DNA of 64,000 nucleotides. It comes from Hyphomonadaceae bacterium. Lineage in GTDB: Bacteria; Pseudomonadota; Alphaproteobacteria; Caulobacterales; Aquidulcibacteraceae. Where the stretch lies: NCBI GenBank assembly GCA_016791365.1, contig JAEUMT010000017.1, forward strand, positions 1 through 64,000, given 5' to 3'. Below the pieces are notes generated by a model. The model was given only the letters and a program-made list of their open reading frames with translations. It did no database searches and was not told the DNA's origin. Below are positions 58,810 to 64,000 of the stretch, one piece after another. Made by a program: the position numbers and the translations under genes. How positions within the stretch are numbered: the stretch's first letter is position 1; every line of letters begins with the position of its first letter.

Positions 58810-59235
58810 ATGGAGCCGCGCGTTTCTCTCATTACATTGGGCGTCGGCGATCTGGCCCGCGCGAAGGCGTTTTACACAAAGCTTGGTTTTGCGGCGTCGT
58901 CGGTGGGCGGCGCCGAGGTCGTTTTTCTCCATGCAGGCCCGATGGCGCTTTGCCTGTTTCCGCGCGAGAGCCTGGCGTGTGATGCGGACGTGCCGGCCGA
59001 AGGCAGTGGTTTCCGCGGCATCGCGATTGCGCACAATGTCCGCCAGAAGGATGAGGTCGATGCGGTGATCGCCGAGGCGGTCAGCGCGGGCGGCTCAGTC
59101 GCGAAGCCGGCGCACGATGCGATCTGGGGCGGCCGGTCGGGGTACTTTGCCGATCCGGACGGCCATCTTTGGGAAGTGGCGTGGAATCCGCACTTCCCCT
59201 TGTCGCCCGAAGGCGCGCTCACCGTACCGCCGTGA
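58810..59235 (+). CDS. VOC (glyoxalase/bleomycin-resistance) family protein
   Basis: The 141-residue protein is a single VOC domain: EPRVSLITLGVGDLARAKAF at the start, FLHAGPMALCLFPRE in the middle and GYFADPDGHLWEVAWNP at the end, the last holding a metal-ligand Glu. The substrate is unknown. The ATG at 58810 has GGAGG 7 nt upstream; an ATG at 58804 is too close to it. Located between recA and alaS. Confidence 0.87.
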   Translation: MEPRVSLITLGVGDLARAKAFYTKLGFAASSVGGAEVVFLHAGPMALCLFPRESLACDADVPAEGSGFRGIAIAHNVRQKDEVDAVIAEAVSAGGSVAKPAHDAIWGGRSGYFADPDGHLWEVAWNPHFPLSPEGALTVPP

Positions 59236-59340
59236 AGCGGGTCTGACGTAAGCACAGGGCTGCCCGCGCTCTCGTGGCGGTTGGCGTTCGCAGGCGCGGT
59301 ACAATATACCAAGTCAAACTTCGATTTGGCTTGAGAGCAG

Positions 59341-62079
59341 ATGCCCAGCGTCAACGACATTCGTAAGCAATTTTTGGACTTCTTCCACGCGCGCGGCCAC
59401 GAGCTGCCGGGGTCGTCCTCGCTTGTCCCGCAGGACGATCCGACCTTGCTCTTCACCAATGCGGGCATGGTGCAGTTCAAGAACTACTTCACCGGCGCGG
59501 CGAAGCCGCCGTACCCGCGCGCGGCGACGAGCCAGAGGTGCGTTCGCGCCGGCGGCAAGCACAACGATCTCGACAATGTCGGCTACACCGCGCGCCACCT
59601 CACATTCTTCGAGATGCTCGGCAACTTTTCGTTCGGCGATTACTTCAAGGAAGGCGCGATCGACGCCGCCTGGTCGCTGATCACGAAGGATCTCGGCCTA
59701 CCGAAAGATAAGCTGCTCGTCACCATCTATCACGATGACGATGAAGCGGCGGCGCTCTGGAAAAAGATCGCCGGCCTTGGCGACGACAAGATCATCCGCA
59801 TCGCCACCGCCGACAATTTCTGGTCGATGGGCGATACGGGCCCGTGTGGTCCGTGCTCGGAAATCTTCATCGACCGCGGCGACCACATCTTCGGCGGCCC
59901 GCCCGGGTCGAAGGATGAGGATGGCGATCGCTTCCTTGAATTCTGGAATCTCGTGTTTATGCAATACGAGCAATTCAACGATGGGCGGCCGCGTGAGAAA
60001 TTGCCGAAGCCGTCGATTGACACCGGCATGGGGCTTGAGCGCATCGCCTGCGTGCTGCAGGGCGTGGATTCGGTGTTCGAGACCGATCTCTTCCGCACGT
60101 TGAAGGCGGCGTCGCAAGAACTGACAAAGACCAAAGCGGAAGGCGACAAGGCGCCGAGTCATAATGTGATCGCCGATCACTTGCGCTCGTCGTGCTTCCT
60201 CATCGCCGATGGCGTCTCGCCTTCGAACGAAGGCCGTGGCTACGTGTTGCGCCGGATCATGCGCCGCGCCATGCGCCACGCGCATATCCTGGGCGCAAAA
60301 GAGCCACTGATGCACCGCCTGGCGCCGACTTTGATTGCGGAGATGGGCGATGCGTATCCTGAGCTGCGTCGCGCGCAGCCGGTTATCGAGGCGCAATTGC
60401 GGGAAGAAGAAGAACGTTTCCGCCGCACGCTGTCGAACGGATTGCGTTTGCTCGAAGATGAGATACTCACGATTTCGACTGGCACTGGCGGTGTGATGAC
60501 GATTGGATCGACCGCACCGGTGGCCGGCAATGCTCCAACGTCTAGTACGACGAAGTTCTCTGGCCGCACCGCGTTCAAGCTCTACGACACGTTCGGATTT
60601 CCCCTCGACCTCACGCAGGATATTTTGCGAGGCAGGGGCATTGAGGTGGATGTCGCCGCGTACGACGCCGCGATGCAGGAACAACGCGATCAGGGCGCGG
60701 CGAGCTGGAAGGGCGCGGACGGCGCCGACAATCCGGCGGTCTGGCTTTCGATCCTCGAACGCACCAAAGGCAACGAATTCCTGGGCTATGGCGCCGAGGG
60801 CGGCGACGGCGCGATAACAGCGATCGTCTCCGGCGGCGCTGAGCAGCATGATCTGCGTGAAGGGGCGACGGGCGCCATCCTGTTCGATCGGACGCCGTTC
60901 TATGCTGAGAGCGGCGGCCAAGCGGGCGATCATGGCGTGATCAAATTCGCTAACGGCGCTGAGTTCGCCGTCGAAGATACGTTGAAGCAAGCGGGCGCGT
61001 TGCATGCGCACGTCGGGCGTCTCGTCAAAGGCGCGGTCAAGGTTGGCGATAAAGCCAAACTTGAGATCGATCACGAGCGCCGCGCGAAAATCCGCGCCAA
61101 CCATTCGGCGACGCATTTGCTGCACGCGGCACTGCGCAACACGCTCGGGCCGCACGTGACGCAGAAGGGCTCGCTGGTTGAGGCCGATTACTTCCGTTTT
61201 GACTTCAGCCATGGGCAGGCGCTCACGGCTGACGAGATCGGCCGCGTCGAAGACGAAGTGAACGCGGTGATCCGCCAGAACGCGGAAGGCGTGATCAAGG
61301 AAATGGCGCCGGCGAAGGCGATCGAAGAGGGCGCGCTGGCGCTGTTTGGCGAAAAGTACGGCGACAGTGTGCGCGTGCTGCGTCTTGGCGATGCGCTGGC
61401 GCATGACGGCAAGGCGTACTCGGTTGAACTCTGCGGCGGCACGCATGTGAAGCGCACGGGCGATATCGCTGTGTTCGCGATCATGAGCGAAGGCGGCGTC
61501 GCGGCCGGCATCCGCCGCATCGAAGGCGCGACGGGCGCGGCGGCGCTGGCGCATTTGAAGGCGCAGGCGGCGTTGGCGAAGGCGATCGCGTCGAACATCA
61601 AGGCGCCGCTTTCGGAAGTAACGGAGCGGGTGTCGCAGCTTGCCGATGACCGCCGCAAACTTGAGCGCGAGTTGGCGGACACGAAAAAGAAGCTCGCACT
61701 TGCCGGCAATGCAGGTGGCGCGGCGTCCGCCGGTCCGGAGAGCATCGGCGGTGTGTCGGTGCTGGCGCGGGTGCTTGATGGCGTGCCAGCGAAGGAGCTG
61801 CGTGGACTTGTCGATGAGGGCAAGAAGTCGATCGGCTCTGGCGTGATTGCGTATATCGGCGTTGAAGACGGCAAGGCGGCGCTTGCTGTTGGCGTCACCG
61901 ACGACCTCAAGGGCAAAGTCAGCGCCGTCGATCTTGTGAAGGCGGGCGTTGCGGCGGTTGGCGGACAGGGCGGCGGCGGACGCCCCGACATGGCGCAAGG
62001 CGGCGGGCCGAACGGCGGCGAGGCGGCAAAAGCGCTCGACGCGATCCGCACCGCGCTGCAAGGCGCGCTGGCGGCGTGA
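59341..62079 (+). CDS. alaS: Alanine-tRNA ligase
   Basis: The 912-residue class II synthetase has the aminoacylation core ([53 protein letters not shown]-like), editing domain zinc motifs HSATHLLHA (about 588) and [11 protein letters not shown] (about 697), and the C-Ala domain ([18 protein letters not shown]). Usual bacterial length is about 870-890; an extra Thr/Gly/Ser-rich segment near residues 378-412 ([20 protein letters not shown]) accounts for the difference. A GTG start of the next gene overlaps its stop. Confidence 0.97.
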   Translation: MPSVNDIRKQFLDFFHARGHELPGSSSLVPQDDPTLLFTNAGMVQFKNYFTGAAKPPYPRAATSQRCVRAGGKHNDLDNVGYTARHLTFFEMLGNFSFGDYFKEGAIDAAWSLITKDLGLPKDKLLVTIYHDDDEAAALWKKIAGLGDDKIIRIATADNFWSMGDTGPCGPCSEIFIDRGDHIFGGPPGSKDEDGDRFLEFWNLVFMQYEQFNDGRPREKLPKPSIDTGMGLERIACVLQGVDSVFETDLFRTLKAASQELTKTKAEGDKAPSHNVIADHLRSSCFLIADGVSPSNEGRGYVLRRIMRRAMRHAHILGAKEPLMHRLAPTLIAEMGDAYPELRRAQPVIEAQLREEEERFRRTLSNGLRLLEDEILTISTGTGGVMTIGSTAPVAGNAPTSSTTKFSGRTAFKLYDTFGFPLDLTQDILRGRGIEVDVAAYDAAMQEQRDQGAASWKGADGADNPAVWLSILERTKGNEFLGYGAEGGDGAITAIVSGGAEQHDLREGATGAILFDRTPFYAESGGQAGDHGVIKFANGAEFAVEDTLKQAGALHAHVGRLVKGAVKVGDKAKLEIDHERRAKIRANHSATHLLHAALRNTLGPHVTQKGSLVEADYFRFDFSHGQALTADEIGRVEDEVNAVIRQNAEGVIKEMAPAKAIEEGALALFGEKYGDSVRVLRLGDALAHDGKAYSVELCGGTHVKRTGDIAVFAIMSEGGVAAGIRRIEGATGAAALAHLKAQAALAKAIASNIKAPLSEVTERVSQLADDRRKLERELADTKKKLALAGNAGGAASAGPESIGGVSVLARVLDGVPAKELRGLVDEGKKSIGSGVIAYIGVEDGKAALAVGVTDDLKGKVSAVDLVKAGVAAVGGQGGGGRPDMAQGGGPNGGEAAKALDAIRTALQGALAA

Positions 62080-62588
62080 GCGAGATTACGTATCGCGATG
62101 CGGGAGCGGCTGATGCGGAAGCGTTAGGCGCGTTCGCGCGGGCGACGTTCACCGATACGTTTGGGCATCTGTATCCGCCGGAAGATCTCGCTGCGTTTGT
62201 CGAAGCGAAATATCGCGCGGAGGTGATCGGCGAAGAGATCGCCGATCCGGCGACACGCTATGTGCTGGCGCTGCGCGACGGCGGCATCGTCGGCTATTGC
62301 AAGATGGGCGACGTCGACATGGACGTTGATGCGACCGGCGCGCTGGAATTGCATCGGCTCTATGTTGATGCGTCGACCAAGGGCACTGGCGTTGCGAAGG
62401 CGATGATGGACGATGCGTTGGCGTGGGCGCGCGGCAAGGGCGCGCGGGTGATGTACCTCAGCGTCTGGGAAAACAATGCGCGCGCGCAGGCGTTTTATCG
62501 GCGCTATGGCTTTGAGCATGTGAAGGAACACAAGTTCATGGTCGGACGGGTGGCGGACCGCGATTTTATTTGGCGGCTTGAACTCTAG
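62076..62588 (+). CDS. GNAT family N-acetyltransferase
   Basis: The 170-residue protein has the GNAT core: [20 protein letters not shown] at the start, [26 protein letters not shown] with the acetyl-CoA loop (KGTGVAKA), and [18 protein letters not shown] at the end. It transfers an acetyl group to an unknown amine. It starts with GTG overlapping the alaS stop (GTGA), so it is probably co-expressed. Bacterial alaS-associated GNATs are not universal, so functional link is open. Confidence 0.9.
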   Translation: MSEITYRDAGAADAEALGAFARATFTDTFGHLYPPEDLAAFVEAKYRAEVIGEEIADPATRYVLALRDGGIVGYCKMGDVDMDVDATGALELHRLYVDASTKGTGVAKAMMDDALAWARGKGARVMYLSVWENNARAQAFYRRYGFEHVKEHKFMVGRVADRDFIWRLEL

Positions 62589-62605
62589 GCTACGGTGACG
62601 TCGCT

Positions 62606-62627
62606 CTTCGACAGGCTCAGAGTGACG
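62606..62627. repeat. CTTCGACA-type half repeat
   Basis: Single arm of the dispersed family, followed at 62668-62686 by a separate CCCCGGAT-TTA-ATCCGGGG hairpin that may terminate the alaS-GNAT transcript. Confidence 0.6.
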
Positions 62628-62667
62628 AATATCTTGAGTTGAGAGGTTGCGCAGCGGCGTCGGCCTT

Positions 62668-62686
62668 CCCCGGATTTAATCCGGGG
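62668..62686. terminator. Terminator-like hairpin
   Basis: Perfect 8-bp stem with a TTA loop, 80 bp after the GNAT stop; no T-tract follows, so it may be a repeat rather than a true terminator. Confidence 0.4.
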
Positions 62687-62788
62687 CTGTCGAACGCGGC
62701 AGCGCCGTGACTCAATTCGAGTCAGTAACGTCCCGGAAACCAAATCAGCCGTTTTTGGACGACTCGATTCGGTTGTGGGGACGTCCGG

Positions 62789-63130
62789 ATGACACAGAAC
62801 GACGCACTGGCCGCTTTTCTTGGGCCAGAGCTTTTTGAGCGGCTCGATTGGGGCCGACTTTCGTATGCGCAACGTGACGCGATTCTCTCCGTGTTCCGAG
62901 TCGGATTAGGCGCCGGCGTGCAATCGGGGGCGGTCTCGACGATCGACGCGGTGTTGGCGCGCGGCAAGGTCGTCATTTGTGAAGACGGTTCGCAATGGCA
63001 GGCGCGCGAGCGTGACGATGCCGAAATCATCGAGGATTGGGGCGCGGGCTCGCTTGTCGCGATCCATCACCACATGATTTATAAGCTCGATCCTTACCAG
63101 GCGGCAGAGGTCGAGTTGCTGCGGCTTTAG
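62789..63130 (+). CDS. Hypothetical protein
   Basis: The 113-residue product starts MTQNDALAAFLGPELFERLD and includes SYAQRDAILSVFRVGLGAGV and WGAGSLVAIHHHMIYKLDPY. No signal peptide or membrane helix. It looks soluble, mixed alpha/beta. GTGGGG lies upstream of the ATG. No family is recognised; the DNA downstream is a long repeat region. Confidence 0.6.
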   Translation: MTQNDALAAFLGPELFERLDWGRLSYAQRDAILSVFRVGLGAGVQSGAVSTIDAVLARGKVVICEDGSQWQARERDDAEIIEDWGAGSLVAIHHHMIYKLDPYQAAEVELLRL

Positions 63131-63133
63131 GAG

Positions 63134-63244
63134 CGGCAATCGGAATCCGGCAATCGGAATCCGAACGTTGCATTGGCGGAACGGAAAGGTGCTAGCTTTC
63201 CGACTGCCGACTGCCGACTGCCGACTGCCGACTGCCGACTGCCG
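63134..63244. repeat. GGCAATC/CCGACTG repeat (family member 6) with 7-bp tandem array
   Basis: Left half: a 14-bp direct repeat (CGGCAATCGGAATC twice). Right half: CCGACTG repeated six times plus CCG at 63200-63244, ending 10 bp before the next start codon. The array is the extreme form of the GGCAGTC/GGCAATC family. Confidence 0.85.
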
Positions 63245-63253
63245 AGGTGACCA

Positions 63254-64000
63254 ATGTCCAGCTACGAAGCCATCAAACTCGATATCGCCGACGGCGTTGC
63301 AACGCTGACGCTTTCGCGTCCCGATCGGATGAACGCGTTCAACGAGCCGATGATGCGCGAGATGATCGCGGCGTTTGATGTGACCGACGCCGATGACAGC
63401 GTGCGTGCGGTGATCGTCACCGGCGCGGGGCGCGCGTTTTGCGCGGGCGCGGATCTGGCCGGCGCGGGCGATACTTTCAACTACGAAAAGCGCCTCGCGG
63501 GGCGCGGCGAGGAGTTCGCGGAAGATCGGGTGCGTGACGGCGGCGGGCGCGTGGGTTTGCGCATCTATGAAAGCTTGAAGCCGGTGATTGCGGCGATCAA
63601 CGGGCCCGCGGTCGGCGTTGGCGCGACGATGACGTTGCCGATGGATGTGCGGCTCGCGGTCGAGGGTACGAAGTTGGGCTTCGTGTTCGCCAAGCGCGGC
63701 ATCGTGCCGGAGACGTTGTCTTCGTATTTCCTGCCGCGGCTGGTTGGCGTGTCGACCGCGCTTGAGTGGACGATGACGGGCCGCGTGTTCACGAGCGAGG
63801 AAGCCAAAGAACGCGGACTGGTGCGCTCGCTGCATAAGGCCGATGAGTTGCTGCCGGCGGCGCATGCGCTGGCGCGCGAGATCGCGGACAACACGTCGCC
63901 GGTTTCGGTGGCGCTGGCGCGGCGGATGATGCTGGACATGCTGGACGCCTCGCACCCGATGGAGGCGCACCGGCTGGAGAGCCGATTGATGGTGGCGCGC
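63254..64000 (+). CDS. Enoyl-CoA hydratase (partial, runs off the end)
   Basis: The visible 249 codons encode a crotonase: TLTLSRPDRMNAFNEPMMRE, oxyanion segment FCAGADLAGAG (about residue 72), AAINGPAVGVGATMTLPMDV (about 115) and FAKRGIVPETLSSYFLPRLV. The C-terminus is outside the window. It likely hydrates enoyl-CoA in fatty-acid oxidation, and differs from the paralogue at 22022. Its start codon lies 10 bp after a (CCGACTG)6 repeat, where slippage could alter transcription or ribosome access. Confidence 0.9.
   Translation, partial: MSSYEAIKLDIADGVATLTLSRPDRMNAFNEPMMREMIAAFDVTDADDSVRAVIVTGAGRAFCAGADLAGAGDTFNYEKRLAGRGEEFAEDRVRDGGGRVGLRIYESLKPVIAAINGPAVGVGATMTLPMDVRLAVEGTKLGFVFAKRGIVPETLSSYFLPRLVGVSTALEWTMTGRVFTSEEAKERGLVRSLHKADELLPAAHALAREIADNTSPVSVALARRMMLDMLDASHPMEAHRLESRLMVAR

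Noticed and set aside
59698-62061. Long open frame on minus opposite alaS
   Set aside because: Arg-rich shadow; alaS motifs are unambiguous on plus.
63200-63244. Possible CRISPR array at the CCGACTG repeats
   Set aside because: The units are only 7 bp with no spacers; a simple tandem repeat.
1-64000. tRNA or rRNA genes
   Set aside because: No T-loop/anticodon-stem pattern or conserved rRNA segment was found by eye on either strand; a tRNAscan or Infernal run would be decisive.

Overview
The window is a 64 kb, GC-rich, gene-dense chromosomal segment of an alphaproteobacterium, most likely Caulobacterales (Caulobacteraceae/Hyphomonadaceae-like). The pointers are: flhB followed directly by a CckA-type hybrid kinase after fliO-P-Q-R; a TTAA-N7-TTAA CtrA-type box between divergent flagellar operons; a GTTC-N7-GTTC LexA-type box before recA; a paired 'cisplatin-response' DNA ligase and ligase-associated exonuclease; and several YceI proteins, M1/S9 peptidases and acyl-CoA enzymes. 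No rRNA, tRNA, CRISPR array, prophage or complete insertion sequence was recognised. Species assignment is inference; no database was searched.

Layout. 0-9 kb: beta-helix protein, DUF883-type membrane gene pair, DUF6498-like membrane protein, Nudix hydrolase, a tiny Lys/Ala-rich histone-like protein, FAD-linked oxidase, threonylcarbamoyl-AMP synthase, and three YceI domains in a row (one fused to cytochrome b561). 9-20 kb: acyl-CoA dehydrogenase, MBL-fold hydrolase, small membrane proteins, HSDL2-like SDR with an orphan HigA-type antitoxin, chalcone-isomerase-like protein, DNA ligase and exonuclease. 19-27 kb: ABC-2 exporter, enoyl-CoA hydratase, M1 aminopeptidase, hypotheticals. 27-30.3 kb: two tandem 30-residue hydrophobic peptides behind a CRP-like palindrome and closed by a strong terminator, then a PepSY/response regulator/histidine kinase operon with a divergent second PepSY gene.

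30-40 kb: an HDAC-like deacetylase and a histidine phosphatase, then xseB, ispA and dxs in the classical order but separated by csaA, a ParE-type toxin-antitoxin pair, a membrane-anchored TIR protein and a prolyl oligopeptidase. 40-52 kb: small lipoprotein, 27-residue Lys-rich peptide, GAF histidine kinase, glycosyltransferase, DUF1328 fusion, then the flagellar locus: flgB-flgC-fliE on minus and fliO-fliP-fliQ-fliR-flhB-cckA on plus, diverging from the CtrA-type box. 52-64 kb: aldo/keto reductase, S9 peptidase with divergent Lrp/AsnC regulator, pirin, recA, glyoxalase-like protein, alaS, GNAT acetyltransferase, and an enoyl-CoA hydratase cut by the window end.

Many intergenic gaps carry inverted repeats in at least five families. 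The most distinctive is made of GGCAGT(A/C)/GGCAAT(A/C) units arranged as long hairpins. It occurs six times, including inside the flagellar operon and immediately upstream of genes, and in one place it has become a (CCGACTG)6 tandem repeat. The least explained items are the tandem 30-residue peptides, the TIR membrane protein, the histone-like peptide with a GANTC cluster upstream, and a minus-strand terminator with no obvious gene in front of it.
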